Shown here: piece after piece, positions 26,324 to 34,720 of the stretch
How the letters are laid out: every line of letters begins with the position of its first letter
Numbering within the stretch: position 1 is the first letter of the stretch
DNA from: CAZBSE01 sp964610385
Lineage (GTDB): Bacteria; Actinomycetota; Humimicrobiia; Humimicrobiales; Humimicrobiaceae
Assembly (NCBI GenBank): GCA_964610385.1
Contig: CAZSXW010000004.1
Coordinates: 177,575-241,574, forward strand
Reading direction: 5' to 3'
Length of the DNA: 64,000 nucleotides
Notes under the pieces: generated by a model
Database searches by the model: none
Told to the model about the DNA's origin: nothing
What the model saw: only the letters and a program-made list of their open reading frames with translations
Position numbers and translations under genes: made by a program

Positions 26324-26461
26324 TTATTTACTAGTTGTATATATTTTTTCTGGAATATGACTTCCATATGAAATACCTGATTGCTCTCCTTCTAGATTAA
26401 TCGGTACTTCATCAGGTTCTTTATGGATTAAGGTTGTTCTATCTCTTTCTTTCAAATTCAT
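26324..26461 (-). pseudogene. N-terminal fragment of a uroporphyrinogen-decarboxylase-like protein
   Basis: 45 codons from ATG (26461) to TAA (26324) on the minus strand. The text MNLKERDRTTLIHKEPDEVP followed by INLEGEQSG matches the start of the UroD/MtaA-like family, in which a 'RERxxxALxHxEPDRVPxDLGG' opening is common. The remaining 300 or so residues are missing; the MFS gene begins directly after. UroD-like proteins of this kind often accompany methyl-transfer or sugar-use genes. The frame itself is clean, so a short translated relic is possible, but an active enzyme is not. Confidence 0.6.
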
Positions 26462-26493
26462 ATTATGTATTATTTTTTAGAATTTTTTGTTAT

Positions 26494-27291
26494 TTAGAAG
26501 GGATCTTTATCAAACTTGGATTGTAAACCAGGACCATATTGTAAAGTTTCACCTTGATCAGCAATGATAACCGATCCTTTTAAAGGTGAAGAATCTTCTG
26601 AAGCTAAAAATAACACAAGATTTGCGATATCATCAGGTTTTGAGATTTTTTTAATCCGATTTAAAGCCTTTTTTAAATCTTTTTGACTTTTCATAGATTT
26701 AATGAATTGTGGGGTATACATATTCCCAGGACAGATAATATTAGTTCTTATATTATATTTAGCATATTCTAAAGCCATGGCCCTTCCAAATGCAACTACT
26801 CCACCCTTTGAAGAAATATAGCTTGAATAGCCCTCTTCACAAACATATGCCCAATTGGAACCTGTAATTATAATATTTCCGTATTTTTGTTTTACCATTT
26901 GTTTTAGGCAATATTTTGAACATAAAAAAACACCTGTTAGATTTACTGAAATAATTTTGTTCCAGTCTTTTAATTTAATTTCAGTAATTTTACAGAATTT
27001 ACTACCAATTCCAGCATTTGCATGTAAGATGTCGATTTTTTCAAATATAGTGACTATTTTCTCAAAGGATTTTTTAACTTCCTCTTCCTTACTGACATCA
27101 CATTTTATCCCAATTATCTTATTGCCGTATTTTTTAAGATCGAAACAATCCTTTATATTATCCAATGATTTCAGATCAATATCTATCAAAGCTACATTTC
27201 CACCTTCTTTAAAAAATTTTTTTGAAACCTCTAAACCCAAACCGGATGCTCCGCCAGTGATTACTATTGTTTTATTTAAAAATCTTTCCAT
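26494..27291 (-). CDS. Short-chain dehydrogenase/reductase
   Basis: 265 residues with classical SDR features in order: TGGASGLG nucleotide-binding motif (residues 12-19), an acidic residue after strand 2 (ALIDID) favouring NAD, NAG near residue 92, a catalytic Ser in ITGSNWAY near residue 142, and YISSK near residue 157 giving the Tyr-Lys pair. Substrate unknown; SDRs beside sugar transporters commonly oxidise a sugar or polyol hydroxyl. It is first in the minus-strand group and faces the 2-hydroxyacid dehydrogenase gene across a 380-base divergent spacer. Confidence 0.9.
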   Translation of the reverse strand: MERFLNKTIVITGGASGLGLEVSKKFFKEGGNVALIDIDLKSLDNIKDCFDLKKYGNKIIGIKCDVSKEEEVKKSFEKIVTIFEKIDILHANAGIGSKFCKITEIKLKDWNKIISVNLTGVFLCSKYCLKQMVKQKYGNIIITGSNWAYVCEEGYSSYISSKGGVVAFGRAMALEYAKYNIRTNIICPGNMYTPQFIKSMKSQKDLKKALNRIKKISKPDDIANLVLFLASEDSSPLKGSVIIADQGETLQYGPGLQSKFDKDPF

Positions 27292-27671
27292 ATTATTAAT
27301 TTAACTAAAATAATTTTTTTTGGCTCATTTTTAGTTTATTTTTAATTTTAGTTTTTAAATTAATATTTATTACTTTGCTTTCTGAGATAGATAGCATATA
27401 TTACAAAAAGTTGTGAGGTCTAAAAATATTGCAGTAAAACATCATTTTCCAATGAGTACTTTAGGTTTCTTTATAATATCAAAGATCTCACTATTTAACA
27501 ATTCATCCTCTTCTTTCTCTATAGTTCAGACATAATATAACCGAATTGCAGATAGGCTAATTTTAATTTGACTTTTTATTAATTTTATATTAGCATAATA
27601 AAAGAAAATAAAAAATATAAAAAGACAATAATAGTTATCTTTTTATATTTTTTTAATCTAATCTATTTAGT
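27292..27671. other. Divergent intergenic region between catabolic gene groups
   Basis: 380 bases, very AT-rich, between the minus-strand SDR gene and the plus-strand hydroxyacid dehydrogenase gene. It should contain both promoters, but no hexamer pair stands out above the AT background. On the minus strand at about 27449-27530 a short open stretch reads EKEEDELLNSEIFDIIKKPK and then stops; it could be the tail of a lost gene. No palindrome longer than about 8 bases was noticed. Confidence 0.4.
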
Positions 27672-28706
27672 ATGAAAGTTTTCATAACAGCAGAAATTAA
27701 TAATCGAGCGGTACATGAGTTTGAAAAAATCGTTGATTTAGTTGAAGTAGCTTCATATGGAAGGAAATATATACCGCTCGATAAGGATGATTTGATTAGA
27801 AGATTAAACGGCTTTAATGTTTTGGTAGTGGGATATGAGAAAGTTGATAAAGAAGTCTTTGAGCATTGTTCAGAATTAGAATTAATCTTATCTATTAGAG
27901 GAGGTCCAGATCAAAACGTAGATATTAAAGAAGCTACAAAAAGGAAAATACCTGTAACTTTTACTCCTGGTAGGGAAGCAATCCCTGTAGCAGAATTTAC
28001 AACAGGTTTGATGATAGATATAAGTAGGAATATATCCAAGACAAATCACTTAATAAAAAGTAGATATTTAACTAGCAAAGAAGAAGAAGTAATTAAAAAT
28101 GATGTAACTTGGGGGAATAAATTAACTTCTCCTTGGTATACTTACAAAGGTTATGATTTAAAAGGAAAGACAATTGGTATAATCGGTTTTGGTTTTGTTG
28201 GAAAAGAAGTATCTAGGATAATAAAATGTTTCGATGTTAATATATTGGCTTTTGATCCTTATGTTAAAAGTGAAACTTTTAAAAAATATGGAGTTATTGA
28301 ATCAGAATTAAATGAACTTTTAATTAACTCAAATATTGTTACGATTCATGTTAGAGAAAATTCAAGATCTCAAAATCTTATCGGTTTAAAAGAATTTAAT
28401 TTAATGAAAAAGAAACCATTTTTAATCAACACTTCGAGAGCATCAATAATTGAACGAAAATCCTTATACTATGCTTTAAAAAATAATTTAATTAGTGGAG
28501 CGGCTTTAGATGTATTTCATTTTGAGCCTATTTTTTATAAAGATCCTTTAATTGATTTTGATAATGTTATTTTAACCCCCCACATTGCCGGGTCTTCATA
28601 TGAAGTACTGGATAGGGAGTCTGAGATGGTTCTTTCTGAGTTTAAGTATTATGTGAAAAATAGAAGACCGTTGAATGTTTTTAATAAGGAAATATATGAT
28701 AAATAA
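27672..28706 (+). CDS. D-isomer-specific 2-hydroxyacid dehydrogenase
   Basis: 344 residues. The NAD-binding Rossmann core reads GIIGFGFVGKEV near residue 165. The catalytic set is present: Arg in ILSIRGGPD near residue 77, a second catalytic-loop Arg region (NTSRASIIE near 256) and His in TPHIAGSS near 299. Such enzymes interconvert 2-keto and D-2-hydroxy acids using NAD(P)H. ATG 27672 has no clear ribosome site. It precedes the ABC transporter ATPase by 27 bases, so it probably belongs to the same transcript and acts on an imported acid or its product. Confidence 0.85.
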   Translation: MKVFITAEINNRAVHEFEKIVDLVEVASYGRKYIPLDKDDLIRRLNGFNVLVVGYEKVDKEVFEHCSELELILSIRGGPDQNVDIKEATKRKIPVTFTPGREAIPVAEFTTGLMIDISRNISKTNHLIKSRYLTSKEEEVIKNDVTWGNKLTSPWYTYKGYDLKGKTIGIIGFGFVGKEVSRIIKCFDVNILAFDPYVKSETFKKYGVIESELNELLINSNIVTIHVRENSRSQNLIGLKEFNLMKKKPFLINTSRASIIERKSLYYALKNNLISGAALDVFHFEPIFYKDPLIDFDNVILTPHIAGSSYEVLDRESEMVLSEFKYYVKNRRPLNVFNKEIYDK

Positions 28707-28733
28707 TTTATTATTAATTTAATTAGGGAGAAA

Positions 28734-29888
28734 ATGGAAAACAATAATGTAATTGTAAGTCTAAAAGGTATTACTAAAAAATTTGGAGATTTAGTAGCAG
28801 TAGACAATTTAAGTCTGGATGTTTTTGAAAAGGAATTTTTATGTCTTTTAGGACCGAGTGGGTGTGGTAAAACAACAACACTACGGTTAATAGGAGGATT
28901 AGAGGTACCAACAAATTCTGGAAAGATATTTATCGAGAATAAAGATGTAACTTATGATCCACCTAATATTCGAAAAACAAATATGGTCTTCCAAGATTTT
29001 GCTCTTTTCCCACATATGAATTTATTTCAAAATGTATCATTTGGTTTAAGAATGAAAAGACTTCCAAAAGATGAAATAGTAGATAAAACAAAAAAAATTT
29101 TAGAATTGATGAAGCTAAGCGGATTTGAGACAAGAAGACCTAATGAGCTAAGTGGTGGGCAGCAACAAAGAGTATCTTTAGCTAGGACATTAATTATGGA
29201 GCCTTCAGTCTTGTTATTAGATGAACCTCTTGGATCATTGGATTTACAACTGAGAAAAGAAATGCAACTAGAGTTAAAAAAGATTCAATTAAAGATAGGT
29301 ATAACTTTTATTTTTGTAACTCATGATCAAGAGGAAGCAATGGCTTTAGCCGATAGAATAGTAGTAATGAAAGATGGAGGGATAATTCAAATAGGTACTC
29401 CAAGAGAAATATATGAAAATCCCTTCAATGAGGATGTAATGAGATTTACTGGTACGAATAACGTTCTTGAGTGCAGTGTTTCTAAGGTAGATAAAGCAGA
29501 AGTATGGGTAAAATTTGAAGATTTTTTAATAAAAGTTAAAAAAATTAATGAAAACATAAGAATCAATGATAAGTTGATAATTAGCATAAGGCCAGAGTTG
29601 ATTTATTTGACTATAAGTGAGAGTTCGGATTTTGATAACGCGGTTGCTGGTAAGATTGTTGGATTGCGTTATCAAGGGGCTAGTTCTTTCTATGAAGTAA
29701 AAGTAAGCGAAGATTATAATTTTAATGTTCTTGAATTGAGCAAGGGGATTTCAAAGGATCAGAAATCCTTAAGAGATTTCAAAATAAATGATAGGGTGTA
29801 TTTAAACTGGAATAGTGAAAATTGTGGGATAGTCCTTAAAAGCTCTAAAAAGGAGACAATAAAAAATAATTTAGGAGAAGGTAAGTAA
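28734..29888 (+). CDS. ABC transporter ATPase (PotA/UgpC type)
   Basis: 384 residues with Walker A GPSGCGKTTT (near residue 42), the signature LSGGQQQR, Walker B VLLLDEPLGSLD and the H-loop THDQEEA, then a C-terminal TOBE-like regulatory region (about 240-370). It energises import together with the binding protein and two permeases downstream. The order ATPase, binding protein, permease, permease is that of polyamine/iron/opine-type importers. AGGGAGAAAATG gives a good start. The family relation does not fix the substrate. Confidence 0.9.
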   Translation: MENNNVIVSLKGITKKFGDLVAVDNLSLDVFEKEFLCLLGPSGCGKTTTLRLIGGLEVPTNSGKIFIENKDVTYDPPNIRKTNMVFQDFALFPHMNLFQNVSFGLRMKRLPKDEIVDKTKKILELMKLSGFETRRPNELSGGQQQRVSLARTLIMEPSVLLLDEPLGSLDLQLRKEMQLELKKIQLKIGITFIFVTHDQEEAMALADRIVVMKDGGIIQIGTPREIYENPFNEDVMRFTGTNNVLECSVSKVDKAEVWVKFEDFLIKVKKINENIRINDKLIISIRPELIYLTISESSDFDNAVAGKIVGLRYQGASSFYEVKVSEDYNFNVLELSKGISKDQKSLRDFKINDRVYLNWNSENCGIVLKSSKKETIKNNLGEGK

Positions 29889-29934
29889 AAGTAAATATAA
29901 TAAAGAAATCATGTGTAAAAGAATAAATTATAAG

Positions 29935-30051
29935 AAAGGTGGTGGTTTTATAGAAAAAATAATGAGATTTGTTTTTGTAGATAACCTATACATCTAGCAA
30001 TATAAACAAATCTCTAGTCTATTTTACAAGATCTAGCAATATAAACAAATC
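29935..30051 (+). promoter_or_regulatory. Conserved leader element of solute-binding-protein gene (copy B), with duplicated arm
   Basis: An AAAGG box (29935) is followed 27 bases later by ATGAG and GAGATTTGTTT (29964-29974), which pairs perfectly with AAACAAATCTC (30004-30014). A 21-base direct repeat (29992-30012 and 30031-30051, ATCTAGCAATATAAAC and following) supplies a second AAACAAATC arm at 30043-30051, directly before the AAAGGAG ribosome site. The left arm can thus pair with either copy, and the second pairing would come up against the ribosome site. Box, spacing and stem match 1182-1264. Confidence 0.5.
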
Positions 30052-30063
30052 AAAGGAGTTAAG

Positions 30064-31227
30064 ATGAAAAAGATATTAATTGGTATGTTAACATCTATAT
30101 TTGTAGTATCTATATTATTTATTGGAGTTGGCTGCAAAGAAGAGGCAACTGAGGAAGTAGAAGAGGCAACTGAGGAAGTAGAAGAGGCAACTGAGGAAGT
30201 AGAAAAACTAGAAGGGCCAGTGAATTTTCTAGCATTCTCCGGTTGGGAGAGTTTTCCTGAGATGTTTGCTGAATTTGAAGAAATGTATGGAGTTACTGTT
30301 AATCTAGTAAATTTCAATGCTAATGAAGAAGCATATGCAAAGATAAAAGCCTCTGATACGGGTACATTTGATTTGATCATGGCAGATTCCTATTGGTTCC
30401 AAAAATACTATGAGGAAGGTTTTGTTGTGCCTATTGATGTTACTCAATTAGAAAGCTACAAAACTTTGCATGAGGAATTTAAAGATATTGAGATTTGGAG
30501 AGCACCAAATTGGGAGGATGGTTATTATCTAGCATACCCGAGCTATTGGGCACCGTATCCTATAGTTTATAATGTTGATAAGGTGGATCCGGCTCCAGAT
30601 TCTTGGGGAATATTCTGGGAAGAAAGAGTTAAAGGTAAAGTTACTTTCATGGATCGTCCTGTAGAACCACTTGTTATGTGTGGTTACTATCTAGGATTTG
30701 ACGATCCTTTCAATATGACTCAAGAAGAACTTGATCAAGTATTAGAAAAAATGATTGAATTAAAACCCAGCGTTGTAAACTTGTGGGAAGGAATGGGTGA
30801 TGCAGCAACTATGCTTATAAACGAAGAAGCATGGGTCTCTATGTCATTTAATACTGGATTAGCAGGAAAAGTTATTACAGATTCCAATGGTGCTGTAACA
30901 TGTGAAGCTGTAATGCCAAAAGAAGGTACTTGGGGTTGGGTTGACGGAACTGGCCTTGCTAAAGATGCTCCCCATCCAGAAGCAGCATTAAAATTTATTG
31001 ATTTCTTCTTTGGCCCGGAGAAAATGGCCGAGAGAACAAAAATAATACCTGCTAGTTTAACAAATGCGAAAGCTGTTGAAATAGTACGTGATGAAATGGG
31101 TAACGAGGACTTTATTAAATATTCAAAATCAGATCACCCAGAATTATTAGAGGGAATGGACCAATATAAGAATCCAGGTGACCTTGAGGCATATCAAGAT
31201 GTATGGAATAAGTTCCTTGCTTATTGA
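30064..31227 (+). CDS. PotD-type ABC substrate-binding lipoprotein
   Basis: 387 residues; signal peptide with lipobox GVGC (Cys24) and a repetitive linker EEATEEVE repeated three times before the binding domain at about residue 52. The domain has the spermidine/putrescine-binding (SBP family 8-like) text 'FDLIMADSYWFQKYYEEGFV' early and many Trp/Tyr residues in the likely ligand pocket (LAYPSYWAPYP near 160). The ligand is unknown. The upstream leader and the 14-bp hairpin downstream suggest that its amount is set separately from the permeases. ATG follows AAAGGAGTTAAG. Confidence 0.85.
   Translation: MKKILIGMLTSIFVVSILFIGVGCKEEATEEVEEATEEVEEATEEVEKLEGPVNFLAFSGWESFPEMFAEFEEMYGVTVNLVNFNANEEAYAKIKASDTGTFDLIMADSYWFQKYYEEGFVVPIDVTQLESYKTLHEEFKDIEIWRAPNWEDGYYLAYPSYWAPYPIVYNVDKVDPAPDSWGIFWEERVKGKVTFMDRPVEPLVMCGYYLGFDDPFNMTQEELDQVLEKMIELKPSVVNLWEGMGDAATMLINEEAWVSMSFNTGLAGKVITDSNGAVTCEAVMPKEGTWGWVDGTGLAKDAPHPEAALKFIDFFFGPEKMAERTKIIPASLTNAKAVEIVRDEMGNEDFIKYSKSDHPELLEGMDQYKNPGDLEAYQDVWNKFLAY
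30142..30204 (+). repeat. Three perfect 21-bp tandem units in the binding-protein gene
   Basis: The unit starting GAGGCAACTGAGGAAG occurs at 30142-30162, 30163-30183 and 30184-30204 without a change and encodes the EATEEVE linker repeats. Identical units in a multiple of three suggest recent slippage; length could vary between strains without breaking the frame. Confidence 0.8.
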
Positions 31228-31243
31228 TTTTCTTTAAAGGGAA

Positions 31244-31276
31244 GATTTCCTCCCTCAGTTAATGAGGGAGGAAATC
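31244..31276 (+). terminator. Perfect 14-bp intercistronic hairpin after binding-protein gene
   Basis: GATTTCCTCCCTCA (31244-31257) pairs fully with 31263-31276 around a GTTAA loop, 17 bases after the binding-protein stop. The following GTTTTA is a weak T run, so this is probably an attenuator or mRNA-stabilising stem between the binding-protein and permease genes. The rest of the gap to 31411 shows nothing else. Confidence 0.65.
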
Positions 31277-31411
31277 GTTTTACTAAAAAGATATTTTCTA
31301 ATTATATAATTTGAGGGTAGTGTAGATACAATATTTAAAATTATAAAATAAATATGAATCCTAATTAAAAATTTTGATTAATCCATTTTTAATATTTATA
31401 AGATTTAGTCA

Positions 31412-32275
31412 ATGGTAAACCTAATTAAAAATTTAAAAAGAAGTAGTTTATGGTTATATAGTTTACCGATGTTAGTTTTTTTTGTTTTTATTTTCATAAC
31501 TCCATTGGGGATACTACTATTCTATAGTTTCTGGAAATTTGAGAATTATGAAATTATCAGAGAATTTACTTTCAGGAATTACATTGAAGTATTTCAAAAT
31601 ATTATGTACCTTAATGTTTTAATCAGATCAATTGTAATTGCAAGTGCATGTACTATTCTTACAGTAATAATTGGTTATTTGATGGCATATGTAATTGCTT
31701 TAAAAATAAAAAGGTATAAGACTTTATTTCTTTTAATAACAATTGTGCCTTTTTGGACTAGTTTTGTTTTAAGAGTATATTCATTGACAGGTATATTGAG
31801 TGAAAAGGGGATAATTAATTGGATACTGATGAAGCTTAATTTAATTGAAGAGCCTTTAACGTGGTTGCTTCATGGGTATTTCTCTTTGATTACGGGTTTT
31901 GTATTTTTATATTTACCTTTTAGTGTCTTAACTATATATTCATCTTTAGAAAAAATGGATAAGACATTTCTCGAGGCAGCCAGGGATCTAGGAGCAACTC
32001 CATTTGGTTCTTTTATAAGAATTACTTTTCCAATAAGCTTGCCTGGGGTAATGGTTTCGATACTGTTTGTTTTTTTACCTATACTGGGTGATTATGTAAT
32101 ACCAAAATTATTGGGTAGTCCTGGAACTACCATGATTTCAAATCTACTTGTAAATCAATTTGGTGGAGCTTTTAAATGGGGAGTTGGGTCTTCTCTTACT
32201 ATTCTTTTGATGATATTTACTTTTTTAATTGTGGGATTAGTCATGAGGAAGATTGATGTTGAAAAAATCATATAA
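31412..32275 (+). CDS. ABC transporter permease (PotB-like)
   Basis: 287 residues, six membrane segments, EAA loop FLEAARDLGATPFGSF near residue 187 followed by ITFPISLPG. It is the first inner-membrane subunit of the PotABCD-type importer. Its last 23 bases overlap the next permease gene in another frame, a sign of translational coupling. No strong ribosome site precedes ATG 31412. Confidence 0.9.
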   Translation: MVNLIKNLKRSSLWLYSLPMLVFFVFIFITPLGILLFYSFWKFENYEIIREFTFRNYIEVFQNIMYLNVLIRSIVIASACTILTVIIGYLMAYVIALKIKRYKTLFLLITIVPFWTSFVLRVYSLTGILSEKGIINWILMKLNLIEEPLTWLLHGYFSLITGFVFLYLPFSVLTIYSSLEKMDKTFLEAARDLGATPFGSFIRITFPISLPGVMVSILFVFLPILGDYVIPKLLGSPGTTMISNLLVNQFGGAFKWGVGSSLTILLMIFTFLIVGLVMRKIDVEKII

Positions 32276-33092
32276 AAAAATATACGGTAAAAAATACATA
32301 TATTTAAATTTAGCAGATAGAGCTTTTTGGTACATCATTCTTTTTTTGGGTTTAGCATTTATTTATATTCCAATAATTGTTTTAATTATTTTTTCTTTTA
32401 GAACAGATTCAACACTTGTCTTTCCCATACCCGGCTTTGGGCTCAATTGGTATAAAACCCTATTTACTAATATTAAAGCTTTGGACAGTTTTAAAAATTC
32501 TATATATATAGGTGGTTTCACAACATTAATAGCAACTACACTTGGTACACTAGGTGCATATGGGTTATTTAAAATGAAGTTTAAAGGAAGGAAATTAATA
32601 TCATCTACAATGGTTTTACCTTTGACTATTCCTGGGTTAGTCATAGGATTATCACTACTAATACTGTTTAATATAATGAATTTAAGATTATCATTATTTA
32701 CTATAATATTGGGCCATTCATCTTTTATAGTTCCGTATGCATTTTTAATAGTACTTTCTCGCTTACAAGGAATTAAGCCATCTTTTGAAGAAGCTGCGAG
32801 AGATTTAGGTGCTACAAATATTGAAGTTTTAAGATATATAACTCTACCCCTAATCGTACCAGCCGTAATAGCCGCTGCCCTTTTTTCATTTACTTTATCT
32901 TTTGATAATTTTATAATAACTTTTTTACTTACTGCAACTGAAAGTACCTTGCCACTATGGATATTTGGACTGGTAAGATGGGGGGTTAATTATCAAGCAA
33001 ATGCTATTGGAACAATAATATTTACTATTGCTATATTAAGTGCAATAATTGGTAGTTTATTTATAGGCAGGAGTAGAAAAACAAAGTTGTAG
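32253..33092 (+). CDS. ABC transporter permease (PotC-like)
   Basis: 279 residues with six membrane segments and EAA loop FEEAARDLGATNIEVL near residue 178 followed by ITLPLIVPA. It is the partner of the preceding permease. The ATG lies inside the end of that gene; a later in-frame start is possible because the first 20 residues are basic and precede the first helix. Together with the ATPase at 28734 and lipoprotein at 30064 it completes an importer of the polyamine/opine superfamily branch. Confidence 0.9.
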   Translation: MMLKKSYKKIYGKKYIYLNLADRAFWYIILFLGLAFIYIPIIVLIIFSFRTDSTLVFPIPGFGLNWYKTLFTNIKALDSFKNSIYIGGFTTLIATTLGTLGAYGLFKMKFKGRKLISSTMVLPLTIPGLVIGLSLLILFNIMNLRLSLFTIILGHSSFIVPYAFLIVLSRLQGIKPSFEEAARDLGATNIEVLRYITLPLIVPAVIAAALFSFTLSFDNFIITFLLTATESTLPLWIFGLVRWGVNYQANAIGTIIFTIAILSAIIGSLFIGRSRKTKL

Positions 33093-33134
33093 CAAGAATT
33101 TTCTATATTAATATTAACTCTATAACTTTAACAA

Positions 33135-34625
33135 ATGAGTGTGATTGGGCTAGATATAGGTACAACAGGTGTCAAGTCTGGAGTTTTTTCTGAAGAAGGA
33201 AAATTACTTTCTTATTCATATGAAGAATATAATTTACTAACTCAGGATAGGGACTTATATGAACTTGATTCTAATATTGTTATTAATTCTGTAAAAAATG
33301 TTATTAAAAATTCTGCTTACAATATTAAAAAAGATCCAATAGAAGCAATTTGCACTTCAGCTATTGGTGATGCTATGACTCCTTTAGATAAATATAATAA
33401 TGCTCTAATGAATACCATTCTTGATATTGATAAAAGAGCTATTAAGGAGTCAAAAACAGTTATAGGAAATTTTTCAAAGGCTAGATTTTATAAATTAACA
33501 GGTATCCATCCAGACTGGACAAATGCTATTAATAAAATTATTTGGATAATTAAAAATAATAAAAAAATAGCTAATAAGATTTATAAGTTTGTTTGCTATG
33601 AAGACTTATTAGCAATAAGATTGGGTTTAAAGCCTGTAATAGATTATTCTTTGGCAGCCAGAACTTCCTTATTTGACTTAAAGAAAATGGATTGGAGTAA
33701 TGAAATTTTAGAATTTATTGGTATAAATAGAGGTTTTTTATCGAAAGTTGTTAAGTCTGGTTATATTGCTGGAGAAATAATAGAAAGCATTGCTAGTAAG
33801 CTAGGTTTAAATAATAAAGTTCTTTATATAACAGGGGGGCATGACTACTCTTGCGGGGTTCTAGGTTGTGGTGTTTATGATAGTAATATTCTGATAGACA
33901 TTTGCGGTACGCTTGAAGGTATTTTAACTGTAATTGATGAACCTTATTTTTCAAAACTATTTTTGGAAAAAGGATATTCTATTTATCCACATTGCTTAGA
34001 AGGTAAATATTTAATTGAGGGAACAATTCTATCATCTGGTTCAATATTAAAGTGGTTGAGAGATCTACTATATTGTAAGAATATTTCAAAAAATTTAAAA
34101 TCAAATTTTTATGACACTATAGATAGTTTCGCGAAATCAAAAACAGATTTACTTATGCTACCCCATTTTAATGGAGCTGGCACACCATATTGTGATCCCA
34201 ATTCTAAGGGAGTAATGATTGGATTGAATATTAATACTGAATTAAAAGATATAATAAGATCATTATTTGAAGGTATTGGTTTTGAATTGAAGGCAAATAT
34301 TGAATTTTTAAAAAAAGCTGGTTTTAATATTAAAAAAATATTTACTATTGGAGGATTATCGAAATCAAAAAAATTTTGCCAAATAAAATCAGATATTAGT
34401 CAAATTAAGTTTTCATCATTCAATTTTCATGAAAGATCTTGTGTCGGAGCCGCTATGATTGGTTTTTTAGCATTGAACAAATTTAATGGGCCTATGGAGG
34501 TCTCTGAGGTTTTTACAAAAAATAAAAAAAATAGTTATTACCCTAACAGTAGTAATTACGGTTACTATAAGGAGAAAAATAAAATTTATAAGAATATTTA
34601 TCCATTTATTAAAAATCTTTATTAG
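33135..34625 (+). CDS. FGGY-family carbohydrate kinase 1
   Basis: 496 residues. The phosphate-binding opening GLDIGTTGVKSGVF is at the N-terminus. TGGHDYSCGVLG near residue 233 carries the Asp that acts as base in this family, and a glycine loop near residue 400 (IGGLSKSKK) supports ATP binding. FGGY kinases phosphorylate pentoses, polyols, glycerol or related C3-C7 compounds. It follows the permease by 42 bases. A second FGGY kinase at 40237 is a distant paralogue, so two different intermediates or isomers may be phosphorylated. No ribosome site is obvious before ATG 33135. Confidence 0.85.
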   Translation: MSVIGLDIGTTGVKSGVFSEEGKLLSYSYEEYNLLTQDRDLYELDSNIVINSVKNVIKNSAYNIKKDPIEAICTSAIGDAMTPLDKYNNALMNTILDIDKRAIKESKTVIGNFSKARFYKLTGIHPDWTNAINKIIWIIKNNKKIANKIYKFVCYEDLLAIRLGLKPVIDYSLAARTSLFDLKKMDWSNEILEFIGINRGFLSKVVKSGYIAGEIIESIASKLGLNNKVLYITGGHDYSCGVLGCGVYDSNILIDICGTLEGILTVIDEPYFSKLFLEKGYSIYPHCLEGKYLIEGTILSSGSILKWLRDLLYCKNISKNLKSNFYDTIDSFAKSKTDLLMLPHFNGAGTPYCDPNSKGVMIGLNINTELKDIIRSLFEGIGFELKANIEFLKKAGFNIKKIFTIGGLSKSKKFCQIKSDISQIKFSSFNFHERSCVGAAMIGFLALNKFNGPMEVSEVFTKNKKNSYYPNSSNYGYYKEKNKIYKNIYPFIKNLY

Positions 34626-34720
34626 TATTTTAAAGCCATAAATGGTCTATTGAACGTTGATAAAAATAATTTAAAATAGTTTTAATTAATTAATTAACAT
34701 TTATAAAATATAGGAGGGAA

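Noticed and set aside
27449..27530. Short minus-strand open stretch in the divergent spacer as a gene
   Set aside because: About 27 codons, no start codon or ribosome site, no recognisable family; at most the tail of a lost gene.
1200..29997. Short leader peptides inside both SBP leader elements (ATGAGRTTTGTT gives MRFV...)
   Set aside because: The ATG is common to both but the peptides are 4 and 11 residues long, the AAAGG box is too far away, and the codons diverge directly after the stem. A structural or operator role is simpler.
30142..30204. Tandem repeat considered as a CRISPR-like array
   Set aside because: Units are contiguous without spacers and lie in frame within a lipoprotein linker. 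No CRISPR repeats or cas genes were found in the window.
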